64,000 nt of DNA from Streptomyces venezuelae (GTDB lineage: Bacteria > Actinomycetota > Actinomycetes > Streptomycetales > Streptomycetaceae): contig NZ_CP029194.1 in the NCBI RefSeq assembly GCF_008642375.1, forward strand, positions 2,046,001 to 2,110,000. Direction: 5' to 3'. The first letter of the stretch is position 1. Each line of letters opens with the position of its first letter. This document shows, one piece after another, positions 48,272-56,849 of the stretch. Position numbers and translations under genes: made by a program. A model generated the notes under the pieces. The model was not told where the DNA came from and made no database searches. It saw nothing but the letters and a program-made list of their open reading frames with translations.

Positions 48272-51200
48272 TGCTCCTCCTCTTCCAGGTCCCAGGGGTA
48301 CCCGTCGGGTTCGAACTCGGGCTCGGGCTCCAGGTCCCAGTCCTCGTCGTAGAGGGACCGGCCGGGGTCGGACTGTCCGTACCCCCCGGCTCCCGGCGGA
48401 GGCGCCTGGTCAGGCCCTTGGCCGTTGCGGTGAGCCTGGCCGTGCCCCTGACTCTGCCCGTGCCCCTGCCCGTGGCCCTGCGTCGCGTGGCCGTGCCCGT
48501 GGCCCTGCGTCGCGTGCCCGTGGCCCTGGCCTTGCCCCTGGCCCTGACCCTGCCCACGACCCGCGGCTCCCACGCCCGGACCCCGGCCCCGCCCCCGGCC
48601 CGCCCCCGCCGGCCCGTGCCGGTCGAAGAGGGCGCGGAGGGTGGAGCGGGTCGCGCGGGTCCCCGGCGGGAAGCGCATGTCGAGGGCGCCCGGGTAGGTG
48701 ACCTCCCAGAACTGCCGCAGCGGCGCGAGCCATTCGATGTCCGTGTCGCCGTACTCGCGGTACTCGGCCTCCAGCCGGTCGAGCAGGACGAGCTGGCGCG
48801 GCGCGACCTCCTCCACGAAGTGGGTGAAGAGCCGTGACGGCGGCTGCGGCACCTGCGTGAGGCCCTTGGGCAGGGTGCGCATGAGGCGTTCGCAGAACAC
48901 CTCGATGATCTGCCCCTCGTCGAGCAGCGCCCAGCGCTCGTACGCGCGCAGCATCCCCGCCCAGCTGGAGAGCGAGCCGTCGAAGGCCTCCAGGCGCAGC
49001 GACATGGTCGCTGACTCGCCCTCCCGGAGCCTGATCCGGACGAGGTCGGGCGAGTCGGCCGGTCCTTCGGTGGCGATGTCGCCGTTCCACATCGCGCAGA
49101 GCAGCCGGTGCATGATCCGCTGACGGTCCTGCTCGGTGGCGACGAGCCAGTCGTCCTGGTAGCCGAGCCGCTGCCGCCAGTGCAGGAAGTCGTCCTCCCC
49201 GGCCGAGTCGCGGGCCTCGGACCAGAGGCTGAGGACGTTGCGGACCTCGGAGATGTCGGTGAGGTTCATGCCGCTGCGGAAGAGGACGACGGTGAGGGAG
49301 TGGGTGTCGACGGCCCGGTACTCCTGGTCGGCCTTGGCGGGCAGGTTGAGCGCCTGCCGGAGGAAGCCGGCGGCCCGCCCGTCGGACTCGCTGGCCGGGT
49401 GCACGATGAGGATCTTCATCGGGCCGCTGCCGTCCGGGACGAAGCCGACGGGCAGCAGCCCGGCGAGCCGGGCGCGGAACTGGTCGAGCCAGCGCGGGTC
49501 GACCTTCGACTCGGCGCCCTCGTCACCCGCCGCCGCCCTCAGCAGCAGCTCCATGGAGGGCAGCAGGGGGCGGGTGAACTTGGCCTCGTTGGCCTCGCCG
49601 AAGAGCTTCTTGACCCGGCGTTCGAGGACCTGCTTGATCTCCTTGACCGGCGCTCCCGGCGAGCGGCGGACCGCGTCGAAGGCGCTGCGCCAGTCGTCGG
49701 GCCGGATCAGCTTGTCGAGGAGGGTCGCGGCGTCGGTGGCCTCGGGGAGGCCCTCGCTCTGGGCGAGCCGGTCGACGACGTCGTCGTAGAAGGCGCGCAG
49801 GGTGTTCTGCGGGGGCAGGAGGTAGGCGATGCCGGCGCGGTCGTCGCGGTAGAGCTCGCGGCGGCGGTCGGCGAAGTTGCGTGCCTCGTCCTGTTCGTGG
49901 GCGCGGAGCGCCTTGGTGAGTTCACCGAGCTCGTTGACGGTCCGGGTCAGGGAGAGCCGCCACTGGGCCTCGCCCGCCTGCCAGCCGCGGTGCCAGAGGC
50001 TCCGGGCGCGCCACTGGTACCAGGCCTGCTGCGCGGCGAGCGTGTCCTGGACGTCGGGGTCGTTCCACCGGGCCGGTACGACGCCGCCGAAGCCGCCCTT
50101 GATCGGGGGGATCGGCGGGGCGGCGCTCTGGACGTGGGAGGGCCGCTCGGGTTCGTTGCGCCGGTTGTCGAGCATGCCGGTGAAGCCCACCCTGGCGACT
50201 CTCTCGGGGTGGCCGGGCAGACCGTGCAGGACGGCTTCGAGCTGGAACGGGCCGATGAGACCGAGGAGTTCGCGGGCGCCGTAGCCCGGCCTGAAGTCCT
50301 CGGTGAGGCGCGGTATCTCGCGGGCGAGGTTGGCGTCGAGACGGCGCAGCGCGTCCTCCATGTCCCCGAGCCGGTGCTGCAGTTCCTGGGCGATGTCCTT
50401 GCGGCCCCTGGGGAGCTCCTCCGGTCCGGGGACGTCCGGTGCCTCGCGGTTCCAGAGCCGGCCGATGCCGGAGCGGACGAAGAGGTCGCGGACGGCCTCC
50501 GAGCCGTCCCGGGCGGGCCGCCGGGCCCTTTCCTCCATGCCCCGCACGGCCTGGGCCAGGAGCCGGGCGGCGACGATCTCGGCGAGGTCGTCGACGGGGA
50601 CGGTGAGGGAGGCGGCGAGGCTGGTGGACATGCCCCGGTAGCCGATGCCGGAGCGGGCGGGCGTCGAGCGCTCGACGGCCTTGTTGACGAACCGCTCCGC
50701 GAAGGACTGGTAGTCGTCGTCGGCGTGGGCCACCGTGCCGTTGGACTCGCTGAGTTCGGTGCCGATGAGCGACATCACCATGGCGGTGATGGAGCGGCGC
50801 AGGTCCTCGGATCCGATGACGGACGGCTTGGAGAAGAGGAAGGCGGTCTGCATGGTCGCGGGGCGCAGGGCGACGACCCCGTCCCTGGGGTACGTGACGC
50901 TGAGCCGGCCGCGCTGCTCGACGTCGCCGACGGAGTCGGTGGAGTCGGGCATGTTCTGGTCGTCGACGAGCCGTGACAGGTCCACGAGGGCGCGGGCGGC
51001 GTTGAGTTCGGCCTCGCGTCCGCCGCCCGCCTCCGGCGGGAACGCCGAGGGCATGACGACGAGCGGGTAGATCTTCACCCCGGGCACCTTGGCGTTGCGG
51101 AACTCGTGCCCGACGAGGTGGATGAAGTCGTAGAAGATGCCGGCGCCGGTGCCGCCGGCGACGGAGAAGGCGACGAAGACGTCGCAGCCCCGGATCTTGC

Positions 51201-51741
51201 CGCCGCCGACCCGCTGGAGGTCGCCGGCCGACTGGCCGATCGCGCCGATCGCCTCGCGGAGCTGCCGCAGGACGGGTTCCAGGCCGGAGCGCAGGGTCGC
51301 GAAGAGCGCGGAGCGCCCGACGGTCGGCAGCTGCCCCGCACCGCTGTTGAGGGGGGCGACGCGCGGCTGCCGGATCCGGGGCGGCAGCCAGAGCCGGGTC
51401 TCCTCGGGGACGGAGACGCGGAGCATCTCCGTGACCTCGGGAGAGGAGTCGAAGTCGGTGGGCAGCAGGTCCCGGATCATCCGGGAGGTCCGGGCGAAGG
51501 CGGCGCCCTCGGCGCCCTTGGCCTTGAACTGCGGCTGCTTCGTGAGCTCCGCCTCGCTGAAGTCGGCGTAGACGAACTGGAGGCAGTCCGGCAGCTGGAA
51601 GGGCATCCGGCGGCCGCCGTCGACGAGGTCGGTGCCGTCGGGGCCGCAGAGCTCCCGGCGGAGGCTGCGCTCGAGTTCGGTGCCGATGCGTCCGCCGGTG
51701 CCGCCGAGCCCGACGAAGAGCATGGGCTGGTAGATCTTCAT
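48268..51741 (-). CDS. Giant tubulin/FtsZ-like GTPase (Tubulin_2-like)
   Basis: 1157 aa. The start MLFVGLGGTGGRIGTELE resembles the nucleotide-binding first loop of tubulins (residues 8-20). FSVAGGTGAGIFYDF (G-box GGTGAG at 196-201) matches the GGGTG[ST]G signature of tubulin/FtsZ/TubZ. Further features are IYPLVVMPSAFPP and NAARALVDLSRLVD. The protein then extends far beyond a tubulin domain with helical sequence and ends in a Gln/Gly/His repeat tract (from about residue 1070) and an acidic tail. It may form filaments or act as a scaffold. GGGAG lies before ATG; it starts 22 bases after the VWA stop. Confidence 0.82.
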   Translation of the reverse strand: MKIYQPMLFVGLGGTGGRIGTELERSLRRELCGPDGTDLVDGGRRMPFQLPDCLQFVYADFSEAELTKQPQFKAKGAEGAAFARTSRMIRDLLPTDFDSSPEVTEMLRVSVPEETRLWLPPRIRQPRVAPLNSGAGQLPTVGRSALFATLRSGLEPVLRQLREAIGAIGQSAGDLQRVGGGKIRGCDVFVAFSVAGGTGAGIFYDFIHLVGHEFRNAKVPGVKIYPLVVMPSAFPPEAGGGREAELNAARALVDLSRLVDDQNMPDSTDSVGDVEQRGRLSVTYPRDGVVALRPATMQTAFLFSKPSVIGSEDLRRSITAMVMSLIGTELSESNGTVAHADDDYQSFAERFVNKAVERSTPARSGIGYRGMSTSLAASLTVPVDDLAEIVAARLLAQAVRGMEERARRPARDGSEAVRDLFVRSGIGRLWNREAPDVPGPEELPRGRKDIAQELQHRLGDMEDALRRLDANLAREIPRLTEDFRPGYGARELLGLIGPFQLEAVLHGLPGHPERVARVGFTGMLDNRRNEPERPSHVQSAAPPIPPIKGGFGGVVPARWNDPDVQDTLAAQQAWYQWRARSLWHRGWQAGEAQWRLSLTRTVNELGELTKALRAHEQDEARNFADRRRELYRDDRAGIAYLLPPQNTLRAFYDDVVDRLAQSEGLPEATDAATLLDKLIRPDDWRSAFDAVRRSPGAPVKEIKQVLERRVKKLFGEANEAKFTRPLLPSMELLLRAAAGDEGAESKVDPRWLDQFRARLAGLLPVGFVPDGSGPMKILIVHPASESDGRAAGFLRQALNLPAKADQEYRAVDTHSLTVVLFRSGMNLTDISEVRNVLSLWSEARDSAGEDDFLHWRQRLGYQDDWLVATEQDRQRIMHRLLCAMWNGDIATEGPADSPDLVRIRLREGESATMSLRLEAFDGSLSSWAGMLRAYERWALLDEGQIIEVFCERLMRTLPKGLTQVPQPPSRLFTHFVEEVAPRQLVLLDRLEAEYREYGDTDIEWLAPLRQFWEVTYPGALDMRFPPGTRATRSTLRALFDRHGPAGAGRGRGRGPGVGAAGRGQGQGQGQGQGHGHATQGHGHGHATQGHGQGHGQSQGHGQAHRNGQGPDQAPPPGAGGYGQSDPGRSLYDEDWDLEPEPEFEPDGYPWDLEEEEQ
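48430..48560. repeat. Coding repeats for a Gln/Gly/His tract
   Basis: Short direct repeats such as CCGTGGCCCTGCGTCGCGTG recur here and encode QGHGHAT and QGQG units at the C-terminus of the tubulin-like protein. They are not a CRISPR: unit lengths are codon-based and there are no unique spacers. Confidence 0.7.
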
Positions 51742-51763
51742 GTCGTCTCCCTTGGGGGCCCGT

Positions 51764-54421
51764 TCAGAAGTTGGGGTCCGGGTCCCCGGCGGTCGAGCCG
51801 CCCGTGCCCGTACTGCGTGCTGTTCCGCTGTCGCCTGTTCCGCCGCCGGGTCCGGCGTCGGTCGTCATGGGGTCGCCGGTTCCGGCGCCGGAGCGGCCGG
51901 ACCGTCGGGGCCGTCCGAACCGGCGCGGCCGCGGAACGCGGCCTTCCTGTGCGGTACGCGTACGGGACCCGGTGCCGTCGCCCGTACGCGCCCCGCTTCC
52001 GTCACCCGTACCGAATCCGGAGCCGTCGTCGTCCGTACCGAAGCCGTCGGCCGTACGGAAGCCGGTGGCCGCGCCCGGGCCGTGACCGGCCCCGTATCCG
52101 TATCCGTATGCCGAGTCGGTGTCGGTGTCGGTGTCGGTGCCGTACCCGGAGCCGTATCCGCTGTCGGAGCCGGCGCGGCCCGTCCTGCCGCCACGGCCCC
52201 TGACTCCGCCCCCGCCCCGTACGACGAGTTCGTACGCGCCGAGGCCGGCCGGCTCGCCCGGCCGCAGGGGCACCTGCGCTCCGCCCCGGGGGCGCAGCAG
52301 CAGCTGGCCGGTGCCCGTGCGGCGCAGTACGTGGGCGGAGGACGAGGAGCCGTCGCGGGCGCGGCGGAGGGTGGCCGGCGCGCCGCCCCCGTCGTCGATC
52401 GCGAAGGGGAAGGACCCGCGGACGCTCTGGCCCCGGCGGACGGTGAGCGAGTCGAGGACGCGCCCGTCCTCGCGGAGTTCGAGCGTGACCCCGGTGAGGT
52501 CGCGGCGGCGGTTCCGGGCCACCACCTGCGCGACGAGGAGTGCGGCGAGGACGGCGAGGCCCGCCGCTCCGCCGACGACGAGCTTCCACCAGCGGTCCCA
52601 CCAGGTCGGCGGGGCCACGACGAGGACGTCGAGGAAGTCGGCGTCGACGACGCGGTCGTCGTCGCCGGTGTCCACGACCGCGATCCGGCCGCCCAGCTCA
52701 CCGAGGGGCGTGCCGCCGCCGAGGCGCACCGTGAAGGGGATGCGGGTGCTTCCGCCCGGCGGCGCGGTGACGGTCGCCGGGGAGACGGAGAGTTCGGCCC
52801 CGGGCGTCGGGTTCTCGACGGCGAGCCGCAGGACGCGCGGTCCGGAGTCGTTGTTGGTGACGTCGAGGGTGCCGCGGACGGTGCCCCCGGGGTGCGCGGT
52901 CGCCCGGTCGAAGGCGAGTCCGGCGGTGAGGAGCGGTGTGCCCTGGGTGATGCGGGCGTTCAGCGGGCGCAGGTCGGAGGTGACGCCGGGCGCCGACATG
53001 CGGGTCGTGAAGCGGAGGTCGCCGGTGGCGCCCGCGGGCACGGTGAGCGAGCCGGTGAACCGGACGTCGTCCGCCCTGCGGTCGGGGGCCTTCCCGTCGT
53101 CGGCGAGCCGGAACGTCACGGGGGCGAAGCCCGCGCCGCGCAGTTCGGCCGTGACCGCGAGCCCCGCGAGCTGCCGGGGGTCGGTGATGGTCACCCCGCG
53201 CCGGGTCTGCATCCGTACGGCCACGGTGACCTGCTCGCCGGGGCGCGGGGAGGCCGGGTCCAGGGTGACGTCGGAACTGAGCCTGCCCTGCCAGATGGCA
53301 CGGACGACGACCTCGCGGTCGCGGTGGCCCTCCGGCGCCTCGATGTGCACGCGCCAGCGGCCCGGCAGCGGGTTCTTCACGCGGAGCGCCTCGACCGGCC
53401 CGTCCTGTCCGCCGACCTCGAAGGTGGAGCCGTCGAACTCGCCCCGGGTGGGGACCGGGCGGTTCGCCGGGTCGTAGTAGGTGACGCGGACCTTCGGGTC
53501 GTGCTTGGAGACCGTGAGGGAGCCGTCGGTGGCGATGGGCGGGATGACGACCGTCAGGTCGGCGGGCGGCTTGCCCGCGGTGCCGTGCGAGATCCGCGCG
53601 CAGCGGGCGGCGGCGAAGGTCTCCTGGAGCGCCTTGTCGAGGTCGGCGGAGCTCGCGACGATCCGCATGTGGGGGGCGGAGCCCGGCACGGCGGAGCACG
53701 TGCCCCGGTAGCCGCCCTCGGCCATGGCCGTGAGGGCGGCGCGGTCGATCCCGGTGCCGAAGCCGAGGGGCCAGATCTGGACGCCGGCCGCCCTGGCACG
53801 GGCGAGTTCCTCCTTGAGCCGCCGCTCGCCGTTGGAGCGGCGGCTGGCGGGATCCCTGCCGTACTCGGGGCTGTCGGAGACGTCGAGCTTGCCATCGGTC
53901 AGGAGGAAGACGACCTTGTGCTTGGCGGAGGCCTGCGCGGCCGCGCCGCCGGTGCCGCTCTTCTGGGTGAGGCGGGTGACGGCCTGGCGAATGGCCGCCG
54001 GGAAGTCGGTGCCCGGTCCCATCCGGGCCGCGTCGCGCTTGTCGAGGAGCTGGACGCAGTCGCTGAGCCGCTCACGGCCCGCCGCGTCGGCGACGGTGAG
54101 CTCGCAGACCTCGCGTACGGGCGACTGGCCGGGCTTCTCCGAGCTGCCGAAGCCGATGACGGTCGCCCGTGAGCGCTCCGATATCTCGCCCTGGCTGAGC
54201 AGTCCCGCCGCCTCCGTCTCGCGCGCGAGGTCCTTGTCGGCCAGGCTCTTCGACTGGTCGACGACGACGGCGAAGTCGATCGGTTCGGGTCCCTCGCCCG
54301 GCTCGGCGGCCGCTTGGGATCCGCGCGGCGCGCCGGGGGTTCCGGCGGTCGCGAGCGGGCCGGTGAGCGCGAGCAGCGCACCGGCGAGGAGCAGGGCGCT
54401 CCCCTTGTTCGTCCAACGCAT
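51764..54421 (-). CDS. Secreted, membrane-anchored VWA-domain protein
   Basis: 885 aa. A signal peptide (KGSALLLAGALLALTGPLATA) precedes a von Willebrand A domain with MIDAS DQSKS (Asp55, Ser57, Ser59), GPGTDFPAAIRQA (the Thr) and FLLTDGKLDVSD (the Asp). Beta-sandwich modules follow (TPLLTAGLAFDRATAHPGGT and similar). A single membrane helix KLVVGGAAGLAVLAALLVAQ then leads to a cytoplasmic part with an FHA/C-lobe-like strand region and a Gly/Thr/Asp-rich tail. It probably senses or binds at the outer face and signals inside. It starts eight bases after the DUF5706 stop. Confidence 0.82.
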   Translation of the reverse strand: MRWTNKGSALLLAGALLALTGPLATAGTPGAPRGSQAAAEPGEGPEPIDFAVVVDQSKSLADKDLARETEAAGLLSQGEISERSRATVIGFGSSEKPGQSPVREVCELTVADAAGRERLSDCVQLLDKRDAARMGPGTDFPAAIRQAVTRLTQKSGTGGAAAQASAKHKVVFLLTDGKLDVSDSPEYGRDPASRRSNGERRLKEELARARAAGVQIWPLGFGTGIDRAALTAMAEGGYRGTCSAVPGSAPHMRIVASSADLDKALQETFAAARCARISHGTAGKPPADLTVVIPPIATDGSLTVSKHDPKVRVTYYDPANRPVPTRGEFDGSTFEVGGQDGPVEALRVKNPLPGRWRVHIEAPEGHRDREVVVRAIWQGRLSSDVTLDPASPRPGEQVTVAVRMQTRRGVTITDPRQLAGLAVTAELRGAGFAPVTFRLADDGKAPDRRADDVRFTGSLTVPAGATGDLRFTTRMSAPGVTSDLRPLNARITQGTPLLTAGLAFDRATAHPGGTVRGTLDVTNNDSGPRVLRLAVENPTPGAELSVSPATVTAPPGGSTRIPFTVRLGGGTPLGELGGRIAVVDTGDDDRVVDADFLDVLVVAPPTWWDRWWKLVVGGAAGLAVLAALLVAQVVARNRRRDLTGVTLELREDGRVLDSLTVRRGQSVRGSFPFAIDDGGGAPATLRRARDGSSSSAHVLRRTGTGQLLLRPRGGAQVPLRPGEPAGLGAYELVVRGGGGVRGRGGRTGRAGSDSGYGSGYGTDTDTDTDSAYGYGYGAGHGPGAATGFRTADGFGTDDDGSGFGTGDGSGARTGDGTGSRTRTAQEGRVPRPRRFGRPRRSGRSGAGTGDPMTTDAGPGGGTGDSGTARSTGTGGSTAGDPDPNF

Positions 54422-54429
54422 CGTCACTC

Positions 54430-55020
54430 TCACCACAGTTCGCTGAGGAGGGCCAGGAGGGCGCCGAGCGCCAGCGCGGACACGCCCAGGCGCAGCCACC
54501 GGTACTTCGCCGCGAGCACGAGCCCGTGCACGCTGGCCTGTTCGAGGAGCCAGCCGGTGGCGTCCGCGCCGGGCGGGGCGAGCCGCTCGCGCAGTTCGCC
54601 TTCGGAGGGCCCGGCCGCCAGGTCGCGCAGGAGCGTGCGCTCCGCCCCTATCCGGGTGCGGGGCAGGACCACCGACACGAGCATCAGGACCCCCGCGGTC
54701 CACAACGCCCCGGCCACGAGCAGGAGGCCGAGCCCGACGCCGGCCGTGGGCATCGGGGCGCGGTCGCCGGAGAACACGACGGCGAGGAAGGCGAGGGCGC
54801 CGGAGAGGAGGATCGCGGCCTTGGTGTCGGCCCGCCCGATGTCCTCGCGGACGGTGGCGAGCAGCCGCTCGGCCATGAACCGCAGCTCTTCGGGTGCCAC
54901 CGGGGCGGCCGTGGAGTCCGCTCGGGGCGGGGCCGGCGCGGGGTCGTGAGCCGGCGCGGGGTCGTGAGCCGGCGTGCGGTCCGGGGTCGGCGTGGGGGCC
55001 GTGCGGTCCGGGGTCGTCAC
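54430..55020 (-). CDS. DUF5706 / PycTM-like (Pycsar effector-type) membrane protein
   Basis: 196 aa. After a Pro/Ala/His-Asp repeat tail, RFMAERLLATVREDIGRADT and KAAILLSGALAFLAVVF (TM1 near 68-83) match the start of Pycsar effector proteins. A second helix near 96-118 and a third near 178-194 follow, with the conserved AAKYRWLRLGV before the last. Pycsar effectors are two-to-three-helix membrane proteins that act when a class III cyclase makes a cyclic nucleotide. A cyclase-fold gene is four genes upstream in this operon. Assignment is by recalled family pattern; GTG overlaps the previous stop. Confidence 0.75.
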   Translation of the reverse strand: MTTPDRTAPTPTPDRTPAHDPAPAHDPAPAPPRADSTAAPVAPEELRFMAERLLATVREDIGRADTKAAILLSGALAFLAVVFSGDRAPMPTAGVGLGLLLVAGALWTAGVLMLVSVVLPRTRIGAERTLLRDLAAGPSEGELRERLAPPGADATGWLLEQASVHGLVLAAKYRWLRLGVSALALGALLALLSELW

Positions 55021-56849
55021 TCGTCCTCCCAGTCGTCGAACTCCTCGCTGTGCCGCCCGGGGCGCACGGGCCCGGAGGACCGCCGGGCCCGGTCGGTGCC
55101 CTCGCGGTCGTACGGATCGTCGCGGTCGAACCGGTCGTACGAGTCGTACCGGTCCCGGTCGGCGTCCCGCCGGGCGGAGCCCCGCTCGCGGTCCTCGTTC
55201 CGGTACCCGTCGCCGTCCCTGCCCCGGTCTCTGTCCCTGTCCCTGTCGCGGTACTCCCCCCGCTCCCGGTCGGATCCGGACTCGACGCGGGTCGGTTCGT
55301 AGACCCGCCGGTCGTGCGGGGACTCGTCGTGCTCCGTGCGTTCCGGGCGCTCCGTGCGGTCCGTGTGTTCCGCCCTCTCCGGGTGCTCGTCGCCCCAGTC
55401 CGGCCGGACCGGCTCCGGATTCCCCTCCTCCAGGGCGCGCCGCGCACGGGCGCCCCCCGATCCGCCCGAGGGGTTGAGCACGTGGTCGGTGATCCCGCCG
55501 ACGACGGTGCTGGTCTGGGTCCGCAGGTACATCAGGACCTGGTACATCTGCTCGCCGATGTCGTGCCGTTCCAGGACACCGGTGTCGAGGAGCCGGTTGA
55601 AGACCGCGAGGTAGTCCTCCTGGCCCTCGCGCCGCTCCCGCTGGAGCTGTGTCCTGATCTCCCACTGCTTGTCGGGGTGCATCGCCATGTGGTGGGCGAT
55701 CTGGGCCAGGTCGCCTCGTCGGAAGAGGGCCTCGATCTCCCGGGCCCGGTCGGCGATCCGGGCCCGTTCGGCGGCGTCCTTGCGGCGCTCCGCCTCGGCC
55801 TCGCGCGCGTCGGCCTCCATCGTCACGCCGACCCGGTCCCGCCGGTAGACCTCGGCCTTCACCAGGTCGTCGAGGTCGATGAAGACATGGACGCGGGTCT
55901 TCAGACCGATGTCGCGGCCGAGGACGAAGCGTCCGGCGTTCAGCTCGTCCCGCACCGCCTCGTCGGCGCGCTGCGCCTCGGTGATCCGGAACCTCCGGGA
56001 CAGCCGCCGCAGCCGGTCGAGCAGCTCGTCGTGCAGCAGCTCGGCGACGTCCTCGACCTGTTCCTGGACGACGAGGTGCGGATCGGTGACCACCCACTGG
56101 ACCCGGGCGACGGCCTCGAAGAAGACACCGTCCCCGGCGGCGGGCAGCTGGAGCCGGAACTCCGTGACGTTGCGGCCGAGCTGGACCTCGAAGACGGTGT
56201 ACGGGGAGCCGAGCAGCGGCTTGTTGACGTCCTCGTTGCGATCCGGCCAGGCCACGCGGTGCCCGCCGTTGCGGTAGAGGAGCACGGCGGCCACCCGGCC
56301 GCTCCGGCGGCGGTACGGGGGCGCGTACTCACGCAGGAGCGGTCCGCGCGGCCGGCCGTAGGCCTCCGGGCTCCCCTGCTCCCTCACCCGTCCTCCGCCT
56401 CGCGCGCCGTCCCGCGCCGCGTCCCGTACGTCGTCCCAGGCCTCGTCGCGCCCCCCGTCCCGGTCCCTGTACTCCCTGTCCTGGCCACTGCCCCGCTCCG
56501 CGTCCCGTTCCCTGCCCTCAGGCACCCGCGCGCCTCCCTGCTCCTGTTCACGCCCCGGCTCCCGCCGCCGGTCCCGGTCACCGTCGCGGTACCGCTCGCG
56601 GTCGCCGTACCGCTCCCGGTCGCCGTACCTCTCCCCGCCCCGGGCCTCGCGCCGAGCGTCGTCACCCTGTCCCTGGCGTTCCCGCTCGTACCCCTGCCCC
56701 TGCCGTGCCCTGTCGTCCCGCGCTCGCCCGGGCGACTCCTCGTACCGCTGCCGGGCCCGGCCGTCCGGTACCCGTCCGTCCGGTGCCCGCTCGTCCCACC
56801 GCGCCCGCTCGTCCGGCCGCGCGCGCCTGTTCTGCTCGGGCCCGCTCAT
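55017..56849 (-). CDS. SPFH/band-7-like coiled-coil protein with charged repeats
   Basis: 610 aa. A 190-residue Arg/Asp/Gly/Glu-rich N-terminal region (ERYGDRERYGDRERY) and a similar C-terminal tail flank a structured core. The core begins SGRVAAVLLYRNGGHRVAWP and contains FRLQLPAAGDGVFFEAVARV, then LNAGRFVLGRDIGLKTRVHV and a helical EADAREAEAERRKDAAERAR coiled coil, resembling prohibitin/SPFH proteins. No membrane helix is visible. The charged tails may phase-separate or bind membranes; this is inference. It overlaps both neighbours (ATGA and GTGA). Confidence 0.6.
   Translation of the reverse strand: MSGPEQNRRARPDERARWDERAPDGRVPDGRARQRYEESPGRARDDRARQGQGYERERQGQGDDARREARGGERYGDRERYGDRERYRDGDRDRRREPGREQEQGGARVPEGRERDAERGSGQDREYRDRDGGRDEAWDDVRDAARDGARGGGRVREQGSPEAYGRPRGPLLREYAPPYRRRSGRVAAVLLYRNGGHRVAWPDRNEDVNKPLLGSPYTVFEVQLGRNVTEFRLQLPAAGDGVFFEAVARVQWVVTDPHLVVQEQVEDVAELLHDELLDRLRRLSRRFRITEAQRADEAVRDELNAGRFVLGRDIGLKTRVHVFIDLDDLVKAEVYRRDRVGVTMEADAREAEAERRKDAAERARIADRAREIEALFRRGDLAQIAHHMAMHPDKQWEIRTQLQRERREGQEDYLAVFNRLLDTGVLERHDIGEQMYQVLMYLRTQTSTVVGGITDHVLNPSGGSGGARARRALEEGNPEPVRPDWGDEHPERAEHTDRTERPERTEHDESPHDRRVYEPTRVESGSDRERGEYRDRDRDRDRGRDGDGYRNEDRERGSARRDADRDRYDSYDRFDRDDPYDREGTDRARRSSGPVRPGRHSEEFDDWEDE

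Noticed and set aside
48430..48560. Repeat array resembling a CRISPR
   Set aside because: Repeats are short, codon-phased and inside the tubulin-like gene; there are no unique spacers and no cas genes.
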